A stretch of DNA of 64,000 bases from Pseudoneurospora amorphoporcata (GCA_033297205.1 MU859068.1:124001-188000), one strand, 5' to 3'; positions 47,607 through 59,695 are shown, counted from the first letter of the stretch. Program-made: numbers and translations. Notes: a model not told the origin generated them from the letters alone.

Positions 47607-49414
47607 TTACCACTTGCGCTCCTCGAAAGTGAGGGGGCAGTCATCCTAAATGACGTTAGCAGATGGCCTCATACCAAAACAGCGAATTAATGTGGAACTT
47701 ACCTTGGGGAAGATGGTGGCAAACACCTTGATCTCCTCCGAAAGAGGAGTGGGGTGGTGCTTCCAGTCGAGGAGAAGAGAAGCCTTGCCGACGAAAAGGG
47801 CGAGGTTGAGCTGAGCATACTGCTGACCGAGGCAGTAGTGAGGACCGACACCGAAAACGAGATAGTTCTTGGCACCCTTGACCTCGGCATCACCGGAGTA
47901 GTAACGCTCTGGGTCAAAGTAGTCGGGGTTGGGGTAGACCTCGGGGTCGCGGAGAGCCATGTAGGTGGTGGGGATAACCATGGAGCCCTTGGGGACGGTG
48001 TAGTCCTCACTGATGGGGAAAGGCTTCTTGACAAGGTAGGGGACCATGAGCACAGGAGGGCGGTAACGGAGGAGCTCGCGAACAACGGCACGGGTGTAGG
48101 TCATCGACTCGAGCTGCTCCATGTTGAGAGAGGCGTGGATGTCACCGTTGCGGACCTTGAGGTTCTCCTCACGGACACGGTCGAGGACATCAGGGCGCTG
48201 AGCCATGGTCTGGAAGAGCCAAGTAGCGGCGGAGCTGGTGGCATCCTGGGAAGCAAAGAGGAAGGTGAAGATGGTCTGGGAGATCTCGTAGTCGGTGAAG
48301 TCGCGGAGCAGCTGAGTAGGCTTCTCGATACCCTCGGTGTTACCGCTGGCCACGGCCTCGCGCCACTTCTGCGAGTCAATCATTTGCTTGACCCAGGCAT
48401 CCATGATGCAGGTAGCCTCGCCTCCAGCAGCCATGCGGACCTTGCTCTTCGCAGCGCACTTGGCAAACTCGGCGAGGACCATATCAGCCGCCTTCTTGCC
48501 ATACCACGTCTTAGTGTAGGGAATAATGATGGGGAAATTGACAAGCTCGAGAGCGGCGGTGATCAGGTAGTAGTCGTCGGCAATCTTCTTGACAGCCTCA
48601 TCGGAAATGTAGTGACCGACGAAGGAACGGCAAGAGACAGCAGTGATGACCTCACGGAAGTGGGGCATGAAGGGAACGGGCTTTCCGCCGGCCTTCTTGG
48701 TGATGTCGAGGAAGGTCTTGAAGTAGCGGTTGTACACCTCCTCCTGTCCGGGGAGGTAGATCTCAAGAGCCCGGCGAGTGAAGAGGCCGTTGAGACCCTT
48801 GCGGAACTCGACGTGGGCGGGACCATCGAGGAAAACCCAGTTATCGGCGCCGAGGAGCTTGTGGGCGACATCGACGACGCAGGGCTTGACATAACTGGGG
48901 CTGTTGAAAACCTTACGGGCCATATCACGAGTCGAGGCAATGACGACAAACCTGTGGTGTCGTCGCGTTAGTTGTGCGGTTCGAATTCCTCGGCTCCATT
49001 CGGACGTGGCCTCGACTTACTTGTGGAAGACGGAAACGCAGCTGAGAGGACCGCTCATCCACTTGGCATAGTATTCCTCAAACTTGGGGTCGATGGACTC
49101 CAAGAAGGGTCCGATGAAGGGAATCTTCCATGATGGGCCAGCGATTGTGCCCTTGTTGAGGACATACTTGACTGGACGCCCAAGACTCGTCAGTATCTAT
49201 CACTCGACATTTGCGCCCAGCAGGATTGCCGGATATCGCGGTTCAACATACTCTGATCCCAAGCAACAAGAGCAGCAAGAAGAGTAAAGACAATAGTCCA
49301 GCCGCTCGCCTTGGAGATGGTATCGATAACGTATTCGAGCTGTGGAGGGACAGCGACGGCGCCGAGCTTGGCGCTGGCCAGAGGCGAGGTGAAGCTAGTT
49401 GCGTTGGAAGCCAT
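47607..49414 (-). CDS. erg5: C-22 sterol desaturase (cytochrome P450 CYP61)
   Basis: Exons 49252-49414, 49021-49171, 47703-48951 and 47607-47645 give 533 aa. Erg5 introduces the C22-C23 double bond in the late ergosterol pathway at the endoplasmic reticulum. The N-terminal anchor is GWTIVFTLLAALVAW (about 38-52). P450 features: the ExxR motif in RELLRYRPP, the PERYYSG segment, and the heme loop FGVGPHYCLGQ with thiolate Cys at about 478. The sequence CVDVAHKLLGADNWVFLDGPAHVEFRKGLN-type region is typical of CYP61 and not of CYP51, so I exclude Erg11. The final exon carries only 13 codons (DDCPLTFEERKW and stop); an ORF read through the intron would give a false C-terminus (VSSTLIRCF). The long plus-strand ORF opposite this gene is a codon-bias shadow. 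Confidence 0.93.
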
Positions 49415-51771
49415 GATACGCGTTGTTGAGGTGACCGATAGACGAGGAAAACCTGTAAGGTTTCGGACGGGGGCCCAGGAATTCACCTACACCGATACGG
49501 CCTCTAGCGACGAGAAGCTCGGTGTGAAGCGAGATATGGGGGGGAGGGAGGAAGGGTGGAGGCGGAGGTTGAAGGATGGGAAAGCAGAAGAAAAAAAGGG
49601 CGGTTTCCCCTGGGAGGTGGTACCATGAAGGTGCAATGTCTAATATAACGTAACAAAGACACCAGACGAAAAAAGGGGACCCGGGCAACGGATAACAACG
49701 AATGCCCGTCCAACAGGGCTATAGGCGGGTGATAGCAAGGATTGTGAAGTGGCCCCTGGCCTGCCGTGGACGAGCTACCGGAAAAGAGATTTTGGCGTTA
49801 TGGCGTCGGCGAGCTCGACATTGGCGGCGAACTGAACTGGGGGCCAATTGACCAGTAGCATCCCATTCGCATTATTTTACCCCGGCAGCGGCGCCCAGCT
49901 TCGACCAGCTTGGGCCATTTTGACGGGCGGGCGGGTGGGGCAAAGAAGAGATTACCTTTAGACGCACGAACAGGCCCCGATCAGTCAAAACCACACCAGA
50001 AACCAGGGCACCCGAACCACCCCATTCCGCACCCACACCATGTCCGAATCCACGGAACAGAGAGAGTCGCTTCCATTGAATTTGGCCATCACAAAGAATT
50101 CAAACAAAACCCAGGGTTCAACAGGTGCAACCAACCACCAGCGGCGGCTGTCCCAGCGTTCCTGCCTTAGCTTCCTCCACATTGTGTGACTTTTTAGTCG
50201 GATCTACAGCTTTGCTTGCGGCCTCGGGAATGGCTCTTGTGAGACCTTTGTCGCAAAGAGGAAGCTCCAGTCGCCAACAACTTGTGTTAGGCGAGCAAAA
50301 AAGAGTCCTTGTCATTTCACCTCAACACAACAAACATTTCTTTGACGACGATGATGCATGAGTAGCGTACGATGTCTGAATGCAATGGTGATTGCTAATA
50401 TCTTGGGGTTTTGAACTGATCACTGTCCTGAACTGTGTAGATCGCGAGTAGTGTATACCCGCCGTACCACAGGTTGATGGCATCTGATAGTGCCATCACT
50501 TCTATCAAATGGGCGCATCCGTGGGGTGCCCTATCAAGCCTAGCCCAGCTTGACCAGTCTATCCCCGGTTAAGGTAAGGCCCCTACTCCCGTCGTATTCG
50601 TATTAACCCGTCTGCCAATCGATGATTTCATCAAATTGTTGGGCTGGGAATCATTAAGCGGCGATTTGAGGTCCAGATCTTATGGCGTCTACGGACCTGC
50701 TTGTCATTCCGAGCCGAACAGCTGTTGTTGTTGACCCGCATATCAGTCCCATATCAGGGGTCGCCATGTCGGCTCATCCCACAACGGGAGCTGTACCACA
50801 AGTGATCGCCAGCCACTGGCTCCAAGGTCAGTGATTCACCGGACACATCCATCATACCTTGAGGCCCTCCACCGGACTTTCGGTCTCTCACGGAGATTGG
50901 AGAATCGCCATTCACAAGAATGGCGTCGATATTGGCAATGTCGGTCGAACCCCTCGTCGCGACGCGTCGCGAAGTGCCGTCGCCCGTCTCCGTGCCGCTC
51001 TGCCCCCTGGCGCCCTCACTGGGCTGCTTCTGGAAGGCTTCTAGCGGAGGTCCACTGTTGCCAGGGGTCGCCGACAAGACTTCCTCATCGTCCGAGAGGT
51101 GTCAACGTCGCTCTGTAGATATCGAATTCCTTCTATACACTTCAGTCAGAAGGAAGCGGTCTAGGGCCCGAACACTCTCTCATCGTAGGCTGTGGGATGA
51201 GAGACATCTCATGAACCTATGGCGATGAGCGATGGTTTCGTCGGCGAGAGCGTTTAGCGATTAAGAACTGGATGGACAACATCAAACGAGTCCAAAAAGT
51301 CCAGAAATACCGGGGCCCCCCTTATTGGTCAGCTCAATCGAGTCTGACTTACATACATTGTTGGTTGTCAGTTGACTCATCCGTCGTCCAGACCGTCGTT
51401 GTGGCTTGGAGCATGATACACCAACGCACAAGTCTGAGTCCAACCATCACCACCTCCATTTGGAATGGCACCCAATCGCATCACCGTCGCAAGCTTATTT
51501 CCCAAAGAAAAAATAGAAGAAAAAAGGGTTCTTGTGTGACTCTTCTGACCAAAATTTTCTTAAACCTCCATGCAAGCTTCACGCAGAATGGCCCACGAAC
51601 AACGAACCGTTCGAACGCGCGTTACACTCTTGGATGGCGCAAGCTACAATGTGTCACCTACAGAAAGCCACGAACTGACTTGGAAAAGAGATTCGACAGC
51701 CTACGCACGCTATGACGCCAAAAGCGACTAATTCAAACTGACAGCGGATAGCCCAAAGAGAAAGCTTTTCG

Positions 51772-51785
51772 GTGTGTGTGTGTGT
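51772..51785 (+). repeat. (GT)n microsatellite
   Basis: Seven GT dinucleotides in the erg5/Ser-rich gene spacer. Confidence 0.85.
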
Positions 51786-53203
51786 CACAAGCGAGAACCC
51801 ATTGACTTCTGACATCCCAAAAGGCCTCGAGTGAGATCTCAGTTGGGAACAGTCTCTAACCTCTTATGGACGCCGCACGCCGAGCTGGATTCGTAACCAC
51901 CAAACCACCATGCACCGCTTTATTCCCATGATCATAATCTCTTTCCCGGCCAATGTCAGCCCTGAATTGTTTTTCAAGGAAAAAAAAAAAGAGAGAAAAA
52001 CCAAGGCTGAAGTACGTACACCACCATCACTATCACCGGTTTATGCGAGGGCCTTCACCCCGGGCTTTGTCACCAACGGATCAATAAGGTTTTCAAATGG
52101 TCACGAAGCCTTTCAACCCGCTCACCCAACAATCTCCGGACTATACCTCCGCATCTTATGAAGTGGCTGCGTACGTCAACCAAAAGCAACTACAAACTCC
52201 CAACGTGATCAACATCCCAAATCAAAGACGGGAGAGAGAAAGCGGTATGACGATGGCACTGCTCAATGCTTAATCACAAATCCCAACGGAAAGAAAACCT
52301 GACTGTCTGCCTACCAACTATGTGTGCCAACTTTAACTGACAACACCCCCCAGTCTTAAAAACGTAACCCGCCGTAACTTTGCTCTGCCGCTGTCAGCAC
52401 TAAGCCGTTCGGCAACGCACTGCCGGCGTCGAGTCTTTTACACGCGGCTACTTTTCTCGAGGCTTCAATGCTTGCGTATCACACCTTTACACTTTCCAGT
52501 ATGACTTTGCAAAAGTTCTTGCACATGAACAAAATGATGGATGGCGCAGCCACAGCTAAGGTAGTTAGCCTTACTTTGATTTACACTACGTTGACATTGG
52601 CTTGGCAAGCTTCATAGTAGTCTTACACCGACGACGCTACTAATTCTTCTTTGCTTCTTTGCATCCGACCCCCATATGCATAGACATTGACAAATATTCG
52701 ACTGACCTGAAAGAGTTTTCGCCTTATGACTCACGATGGCTTTGCTTTGGTTGCTTTTTCACATGTAGTCATTCGGGCTGAGCGGGTTGGCAGGGTTCCC
52801 ACGTGGTGTTTAATGCAGGAGCCTACAATGTTTCGTTGTTGTCGTTCAGTTCGGACTTTTAGAGAAGATCAGACATGACAGGGGCATATGGAATGCAAAA
52901 TGTTGTTTTTTCTTTTTCTCTGGTTGCTGTGGGTAATGTTGGCATGCGGGGAGAAAGGTACACGTACGTGAGTACGTACACCTGGTAAGCATTTACATCA
53001 ACGGAAGGGATGAAGGATGAATGGGACAGGTGCTGAGATACCTTGATACATCGATACCTTGAAGTTGGAGGTGGCTTTGCTTTTTCGTTCGAAGTCGGCC
53101 TTACCCTCCTCAGTCCTCACCGTAAGTGCCTATTGTTGTTTTGGGATCATGTCAGATGGGTAAGGGGAGTAGATTAAGAAAGAGAGAGAAGTTGCCAAAG
53201 ATG

Positions 53204-53210
53204 TATAAAA
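53204..53210 (+). promoter_or_regulatory. TATA box candidate
   Basis: A TATAAAA string that sits 257 nt upstream of the ATG at 53467, followed by a C/T- and A-rich leader typical of a fungal 5' UTR. No experimental transcription start is known. Confidence 0.45.
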
Positions 53211-53466
53211 GGAGTTAATGGCCTCGTCTTTCAGGATTTTGTTTTTTGTTCATCATCAACAGCTTCAGACTTCACTCTTCAGACTACAAGTCCTACCTTC
53301 CACAATCACAACAACACAAAAGGAACAATCACCTCCAACCAACTCGAAGCTTCACTTACACGCTTCACTTGGACATCGACGTCAACTGTACAACATATCA
53401 AAAGACATATTCATCAACCCATCATCACCATCAACACCAACAACCCCAGACTCTAAAAAAGACGAA

Positions 53467-53889
53467 ATGTCCGCCTCAACAAACTTCAACTTCCCCTCCC
53501 ACCCCACCTCCCGCTCCCACGCCATGCAAATCGTCGAAGGCACTCGCGCCCTCCAACAACAATCTCCTCTTGCTTCTTCCACCTCTTCCACCTCCCAGTA
53601 CACCTCCAGCTCTCCCAAGAAGACCAACAACTACGCACAATCCACCACCTCAACCTCCAGCTTCTCTAGCCGAACCGGTCTCCTCAAGGAAAAGTTCCGC
53701 TCCTCTTTTGGTTCTTCCTCTTCGCCGTCTTCGGGCAGCAGCAGCAACAACAACAACAAGTCCGTGAGTGCTCCCAGTCAAAGTTCCAAGAGCAACAAGA
53801 CCAGCAAGAGCAGCAAGACGAGCCGGTTCAGCAAGACTAGTCAGGATGGGCTACTGCTTCTCGGTTCACAAATCAGGATGGGGCACTGA
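53467..53889 (+). CDS. Ser/Thr/Asn-rich small protein, unknown function
   Basis: Single open frame of 140 aa if unspliced. The frame opens further upstream, to 53218, but the preceding part looks like 5' leader and the first in-frame ATG after the TATA element with clean coding composition is 53467. The protein starts MSASTNFNFPSHPTSRSHAMQ, then has an Ala/Leu-rich helix candidate (IVEGTRALQQQSP), a Ser-rich middle with a basic stretch (SRTGLLKEKFRSSFGSS) and a low-complexity SK/SN-rich end. No domain recognised. The last 30 codons look less constrained, so an intron or an earlier stop is possible. The long upstream region and TATA box suggest a regulated gene (inference). Confidence 0.45.
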   Translation: MSASTNFNFPSHPTSRSHAMQIVEGTRALQQQSPLASSTSSTSQYTSSSPKKTNNYAQSTTSTSSFSSRTGLLKEKFRSSFGSSSSPSSGSSSNNNNKSVSAPSQSSKSNKTSKSSKTSRFSKTSQDGLLLLGSQIRMGH

Positions 53890-54240
53890 TTCTTTTTTTT
53901 GGCGTTGTGGTTGGGCAGTATTAAGACGACGAGGCACTCTGAGACAATCGATCGAGGCCATCAAGACGGTATAAGATGATTCGAGACGGTTGAAATGAAC
54001 GGTTTGGCCCTGATTTCGCTCGGGTCTGAACCGTGAAAACAGCATAAAGCGAGCATGGATAGAATGGTTTCCATCCCTCGTGCCGACCGTCATGCTGGGG
54101 CACGGGGGATAGTTGTTGTATAGAAAGAGCATGGATAGGTATGCATCGGTATGGTTCGGCAGGAAATGAAGGGAATTGGTTAAGAGGCGGGGTTCGGTTT
54201 CTCATGTCTTGTCTTGGTACGGGTATGGGCTAGGGCGTAT

Positions 54241-54295
<55 letters not shown>

Positions 54296-54641
54296 TTTTG
54301 GCTGTTTTTCTTTTTGGGATGGACCATGGCTACCAAACCTGGGAAATGGGGTGGGTGGATGGATGGATGCATACCTATCGATTATACCGGGATAGAAAGA
54401 GGAGGGATAGCGTACCAAGAAAAAGGCAACAGATGGGTGAAACGAACCGCCAGAGCACTCAATGGATTTATGTCAATGAAATTTAAAATATCGATTCCGA
54501 GATATCAATCCCGGCGAAACGCCTTCCCAATAGCCTTCGGTGATAAAAGTAGTAGAACACCAAATATCAGATACAAGGCCGCAACCACAAACGTACCTCT
54601 ACCTACTAGACCAGTCTCCCCTATTTCCTTACCCCCTTCCC
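53890..54641. other. Spacer with poly-T tract
   Basis: About 750 nt, no gene. It holds the 3' end of the Ser-rich gene and the 3' UTR of the Yip1-domain gene, with a 51-nt T run. Confidence 0.5.
54242..54292 (+). repeat. Poly-T tract, 51 nt
   Basis: An uninterrupted run of 51 T on the + strand (poly-A on the minus strand), 350 nt beyond the stop of the Yip1-domain gene. It is unusually long for a natural homopolymer outside a retroposed tail, so length error or a past integrated poly-A tail are both possible. Confidence 0.85.
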
Positions 54642-55711
54642 CTAGAACATCATCATCATGGCCGGATCAGCAGGCTTCGCATCCCCACCACCAGGGGCAG
54701 CTCCCTTCGGACCATGTTTCAACGCCGGGCTTCCATGTGCAAAGAAGAGTACCTTGATGGCCAGAGCCAAACCAAGATGCAGCGCCACCACCACAAACAG
54801 CAACACCTTGCTCGTCTGGCGATCCGTAGCGCTGAGCACAGGGTACAAGTTCCTGAGCAAGAAAGCAACCGACACGCCGAACCCAACGCCCACAAATACC
54901 CAGTTGAGAATGGTAATCGGCGACCAGCTGATCATCGCCACGGGGATCCAAATGAGGTTGGAATATCCGTACAAAGCCCAGCACTCGAGCAAGTTGGCGG
55001 ATTCAGAACCGAAGTATCGCAGGGCGAGGTACAAAGCGACGGGCAGGACGAAGGTGTAGCCGTAGATGAGGCCAGCAGCGCCTATTACCCAGCAAAATCA
55101 TCAGCAACCCAGCACCACAGCCAGGGGGTCCACAAGGAGGGCCAAACTTACCGCTCAACAACCGAAAATCATAGGCAAAAGCCTCCTTCCCCGTCTGCGC
55201 CAAATAATCACTAATCGTCCCGCCCAAAAACAAAATCAACACCACCGTCGTCGCGATCCAAAACGGGCCGTACAGGTCCGGGTTTCCCTCCAAAACATCC
55301 AAAAAGTTCGCCCGCGGGTAGAGCGCCGCCCAGCACCGCTGCAGCACGCTGGACGTGTCTACGTCGAAGAACTGCGCGTAAAAGGATAAAGTCCAGAGGA
55401 AGCGCTTGCTGGAGCCTCCGGAGTTGGAACCCGAAGAAGCGGTTACGGGCGCGGGGAGCAAGCCGCCGCCGCCGGTGGTAGAAGAGGAGGTGGTGTGTTG
55501 GGTTGATTTGGTTCCCTTGCGCCCGAGGGGGGCGGATTCGGAGAAGTTAGATTGGTGAAATTCGAGATCTTCTTGGAGGTCGGTGTGACCTAGGTCGCCC
55601 TGCGGTTTATGAGAAGACAGGTTAGTAAGTGGGAGGATGGTCAAAATGGTGGATGAGCGTGCGAACCTCGTCGTCGACATCTACGACTGCGTCGTAGCCG
55701 GATCTAGACAT
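54642..55711 (-). CDS. Yip1-domain Golgi/ER membrane protein (YIPF1/2-type, Yip5-like)
   Basis: Exons 55667-55711, 55152-55599 and 54642-55081 give 310 aa. Yip1-family proteins are multispanning membrane proteins of early secretory compartments that bind Rab GTPases. The first 100 residues are hydrophilic and Gly/Ser-rich, with KRFLWTLSFYAQFFDVDTSSVLQRCWAALYP leading into the conserved core. Membrane spans are visible at about FWIATTVVLILFLGGTI, LIYGYTFVLPVALYLAL, WALYGYSNLIWIPVAMISW, ITILNWVFVGVGFGVSVAF and VLLFVVVALHLGLALAI. The DLYGPFWIATT motif is typical of YIPF1/YIPF2, so I prefer that subgroup. The tail ends in MMMMF. The tiny first exon (15 codons, MSRSGYDAVVDVDDE) is not part of the longer ORF that runs to 55,680. 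Confidence 0.86.
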
Positions 55712-56389
55712 CTTGTCGGTTGTTTCGTCTTGCTGCCCGAATGCGTATGGGGATGACAAATGCTTCGGTGGTTTAGTTAACTACAGCTTCCGAACGCGTC
55801 GATAGCTGTTTCGGAATGATCGGAATCGCCTCAGTCAATCGTCGTTCGTTCGTGTTTGGTGTAAGTCGGTCGTTCGGAAAGTGTTATTGATGAAGCCCCT
55901 CCAAGCTGGTCCCTCCGGAGCTGGTGGACAGCTGTTTCAACCGGGCGGGAGCCGCGTAAAAGGGTGCCTACGTATCCGCTGTAGGATTGCGTGCACGCCC
56001 CCTGTTGGGAGCCTGAAACTGCAGCAGTGCACCCCCCACGCTTTCCGTCCCTGCACTAACTCCCCGCAAAATGTCACGTGGGTCCAAATTGGCCATCAAG
56101 GTAGTTGAGCTATCACGAGCAACTTCTGTGATCTAGGACGAGAACTTGTTGCGAGTTGACTTGCTTTTGGCAGACAAGCTTCTATGTACTATTTGAAGCC
56201 TTTCCGGGTAATATCCGACTTCATTCATCCATCACTTAGGAGTGTTCGACTTGACGTTCTAAGCTGTAGCCATTCACAGGTCCCGTGTTTCCCTGTCCCG
56301 TCATCCTTATGCCGTTGCCGTGACCATACCCGTTGCCCTGGAAACCCAAATGCGCCAAATCCTGATGCCGGTACGTAAGAGCGAATCGT
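55712..56389. other. Spacer Yip1-domain gene / ubiquitin-L40 gene
   Basis: About 680 nt between a 5' end and a 3' end; no gene seen. Confidence 0.5.
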
Positions 56390-57198
56390 CTATTTGAGCT
56401 TCTTCTTGGGGCGGAGCTGGTTGGTATGTCCGCACTTGCGCTTACGGCAGTTGGTCGCACGAGGAGGCAGACGAGCCTAGAAAAAAGTTAGCCACCGATT
56501 CAACATCCCGAGAAGACTATACTGTGGTTTAAACGTACGTAGCACTTGCGGCAGATCATCTTGTCGCAGTTGAACTTGGCGGCGAGGATCTTGAGCGAGG
56601 GCTCGATCATACCACCGCGCAGACGGAGGACCAAGTGGAGGGTGGACTCCTGTAATAACCACCTTTGTTAGCGAATTGAACAAGATGCCGAGCAACCTAA
56701 CTGGTGTATTCCCATAGCAATCTCGGACTCAACACTGAACGCTGTTGTTCTCCCGTCACCCTCTCCTATACCTAAGTACTGTGTACGTCATAAGCGCAGT
56801 GTGGGGCCACCGTCATGTCCACTAACCTTCTGGATGTTGTAGTCCGAGAGGGTGCGGCCATCCTCGAGCTGCTTGCCGGCGAAAATCAGGCGCTGCTGGT
56901 CGGGCGGAATGCCCTCCTTGTCCTGAATCTTCTGCTTGACATTGTCGATGGTGTCCGAGGACTCGACCTCGAGGGTGATGGTCTTGCCCGTGAGGGTCTT
57001 CACGAAGCTGCACACCAGGGGTACAACGTCCGTTGTTAGTGACCTGGACCGACTCCGCTTGATTGCTTCAATGGGCTTGTGCTGTCGCGGACGCTGTCGG
57101 AAGCGAGGAGGACTTACATTTGCACTGCGATTCAGGTATTGTTAGCATTTAAGATACTCAAAAGAGCTCATCTGGATAAAAGCGCGCTGCAACTTACT
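56390..57198 (-). CDS. rpl40: Ubiquitin-60S ribosomal protein eL40 fusion
   Basis: Coding pieces 57198 (1 nt), 57118-57124 (7 nt), 56827-57007, 56539-56649 and 56476-56390 give exactly 128 aa, the standard length. The product is cleaved after Gly76 to give ubiquitin and the ribosomal protein L40. The ubiquitin moiety starts MQIFVKTLTGK and ends RLRGG; the eL40 part carries the zinc-finger Cys residues (CDKMICRKCY and CRKRKCGH) and ends PKKKLK. Introns lie after Lys63 and within L40. The start is unusual: only the A of ATG lies in the upstream exon (donor GTAAGT at 57197), a 7-nt microexon TGCAAAT follows, and the next exon begins with CTTCGTG, giving ATG CAA ATC TTC. This reading is the only one that restores the invariant start, and the exon sum is divisible by three. 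Confidence 0.93.
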
Positions 57199-57680
57199 CT
57201 TGACCGGTTATTCCTAGGTGAGGTTGGTGGTGAAGGAGTGATGTGATGATGTCGGGGAACGGTAAGTCAAGGTGGGGGTGATGGAACTGGCCGCTACTTG
57301 GGGCTTTCTGGGCAAAGTGGCACGTGCACTTTGGACGGTGCTTCGTAGCTTATATCTGCACTGTACCTTTATACACTGCACCCAGCCGCCTGTGGACAAC
57401 AGCAATGACCATCATCCTAAACATGATGATTTGGACGTTTGTTATTCGATGCTCGATTGAACTATGTCCTTGAAGCCCGCCTCGTTGTACCAATACGCAA
57501 TGTGGAAATTATGGACTGCTACCGTTTTCACCCAGTCTCGCTGTCTTTCCAAGAGGACGTAACCCTTGATTTCGCTACATCCAACGACACAGCCAGAGCG
57601 ATGCTCTACTATATCTGCATTCCAGGGCTCAAAGTTGTAGTCCAATCTCAATAATCTTCACAGACAAGTGTTTACCCAAA
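57199..57680. other. Promoter and 5' leader of ubiquitin-L40; rrn7 3' side
   Basis: About 480 nt; the last part next to 57,198 is the 5' UTR exon of ubiquitin-L40. No further gene. Confidence 0.5.
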
Positions 57681-59695
57681 TCATACCTCCCCCAACCTCA
57701 TCCTCCTCTTCTCCTTCTTCTCCCAACCAAACAGCAACTCCTCAAGACTGTAGACCGCCTTCACCAAAGCCTTCAGTGACAGCCCCGAGATCTCCGCAGC
57801 TTTCTCATGGAACCTTCTCGCAGGACCAGACTCCCCAAGTTGCTCAACCGACCTAAACCGCTGATGAAATGAACCAAGCCTCTTGATGTTCCTTCCATCA
57901 TTGGTCTCGGGTCTTGGCTCAACTAGTTTCATCGACTTTTGCACTCGGTGCATCCGAGCAATGAGTTCCTCATCTGTCATGTCCTTGCTGCCGGGCTCTG
58001 GTAGTCGCAGTACGTTCTCGAGGGGGAAGAGTCGGTCGATTTCGGTTTCGTCTGTTGTAGTGTCAGTAAAGATCCCCAAGTCAGTAGTCTAAAAAAAAGA
58101 AGAAGAAAAAGATAGCCAAGCATACCAGCAGCGCTCCACGATTTCAACTGCGTCTCCTGATACCAATCCAAATACTCCACCATCTGCTCCTTACTCAGCG
58201 TCCAAACCTTCTCCGCGTCCATAGCCGCAAAGTCCAGCCTTCTAAGCGGCTTCTCAGGCGGATCTGCGAACTCGGCCTCCCAAGCGTCCCAGTCCATTTT
58301 CAGCGTTAATGGGTCGTTGTGGTCTCGGGGATACCGCTTGACGCCGTCCATGGGGTACATGTACTTGGTTGCTAGCACGAGAGAGGCGACGAGCAGCACG
58401 TCTGGGATGTCGAGGAGGGTGTAGCGAGAGGTCTTGCCGGTAAAGGAGGTGTCGTCTTTGATGTTTTGCCGGGTTGGGAAGGCCCAGGAGAGGTTGAGCA
58501 TGAGACAGATTTGGCGGGCGTGGAGGTGGACCTCGGCTAGATGTGATGATTAGATTATGGTTACTTGTTCGAGAGCTAAGGGGGGTAGTGGGACATACGT
58601 GGTAGAGCTAGATCTTGCAGATACAAGACCAGTAACGACGGTGCTGGAAGTGGTGGTGATACCATGCCGTAGTTTTTCTTAAAACCTAGGGTCAAGGTCA
58701 ACAACGACTTGTGCAGCTCGCTTCCGTCGAACTTGGCCCATCGCGTTAATAGTGTGCGCTGAGCCCAACCAGGCAAACGTTCTCGTAGCTCGTTGGGTAC
58801 AAGGTCGATCTAGAAAATTAGTCAGTGGTCGTCCACCATCATCTTGACAAGCGTCCGTCAACTTACCGCACCAAGAAACGGCAGCTGATTATTCTTGGCC
58901 CACCGATAAATATCCCCCACCCTCACCGGCTCCTGCTTAAGCAAACACCCCATATAGATCAGCGCCAGCACCTCCATCGGGCCCGGCAAATCCCACAGCT
59001 CGCTCTCCCAGTCCTTCACCCTACCCGACCTCTTCTTCCTCTGGCTCTTCACACTCTCATCAGCCGACGTGTCCGTCGTCTCCGCCTGCGAGCTATACAT
59101 GACCATCTCGCTATCGGAGCCAGATTGCGAAAGGGCACCGGAACCACCACCACAATGTTGCGATCCCGTTCCATCATGATCGATTCCTTTTCCTTTTTCT
59201 TGAGCCCTAGAAACGCTTTTGAGGCCGATGAACTTGCGGATCCGCAGGTCCCAGAGATCGCGGCAGATAGACTCGAGCTCGTCGGAGAAGCCCTTCTCGC
59301 GGATCAACCAGGCTATTTGTTTTCGCAAGATAATCTGGAGACAGTCGAGGTAGAGCTCCTTGGCATCGTTGCCTGAAAGATGCTTGCGCTCGGTTTCGCG
59401 GACTTCTTTTTCTTTGCGCACTACCTTGCCGGTTTTGCCGTAGTTGTCGTCTTCGTCGACGTCGAATTGGATGTACCCCTGATGTACAAGTGATCAGCGC
59501 ATGGTCTATAGTTTCGATCGATTCACTTGGGTTGACGGCCTTGTAAGTAAACAAAAGTCTTCTGGTGGTTATACGTACCTCAACTTCATGACCGCGTTGA
59601 CAATATCTTCGTCCATTCTCCAAGTAGTACTTTCGCGCACGGCATTCGGTACATCTCTGTCCGTTGGGAAACTTTCTGAGCCTCTGTTCATCCAT
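57681..59695 (-). CDS. rrn7: RNA polymerase I core factor subunit Rrn7 (TAF1B/TFIIB-like)
   Basis: Exons 59579-59695, 58867-59478, 58599-58809, 58126-58536 and 57681-58051 give 573 aa. Rrn7 is part of the core factor that loads RNA polymerase I at the rDNA promoter. The N-terminal zinc ribbon has CTEC at residues 15-18 and CQRGH at 32-36. Then come ERKHLSGNDAKELYLDCLQIILRKQIAWLIREKGFSDELESICRDLWDLRIRKF, the first cyclin-fold region, a Ser/Asp-rich linker, and the second cyclin-like segment with VHLHARQICLMLNLSWAFP and ILLDIPDVLLVASLVLATKYMYPMDGV. The last exon is helical and basic (LFGWEKKEKRRMRLGEV). The long ORFs inside (for example 59207-59695 continuing past the first exon) are shadows beyond the intron. 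It is neighbour to ribosome genes ubiquitin-L40 and eIF5A. Confidence 0.87.

Larger units (their letters stand above)
49415..53466. other. Divergent spacer of about 4 kb, no gene seen
   Basis: It lies between the 5' ends of erg5 (-) and the Ser-rich gene (+). ORFs are short and lack known domains. A (GT)n run is at 51,772-51,785. The end carries the TATA element of the Ser-rich gene. Confidence 0.5.

Noticed and set aside
47646..47702. C-terminus of erg5 read through the last intron
   Set aside because: The frame VSSTLIRCFGM is intronic; a GTAAGT-TTTAG intron leads to DDCPLTFEERKW, the conserved family end.
47754..48971. 405-codon plus-strand ORF opposite erg5
   Set aside because: Same effect; it follows the erg5 exon exactly and has no known domain.
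53218..53466. Longer N-terminus for the Ser-rich protein
   Set aside because: This part begins 8 nt after the TATA element, so it is leader rather than coding sequence.
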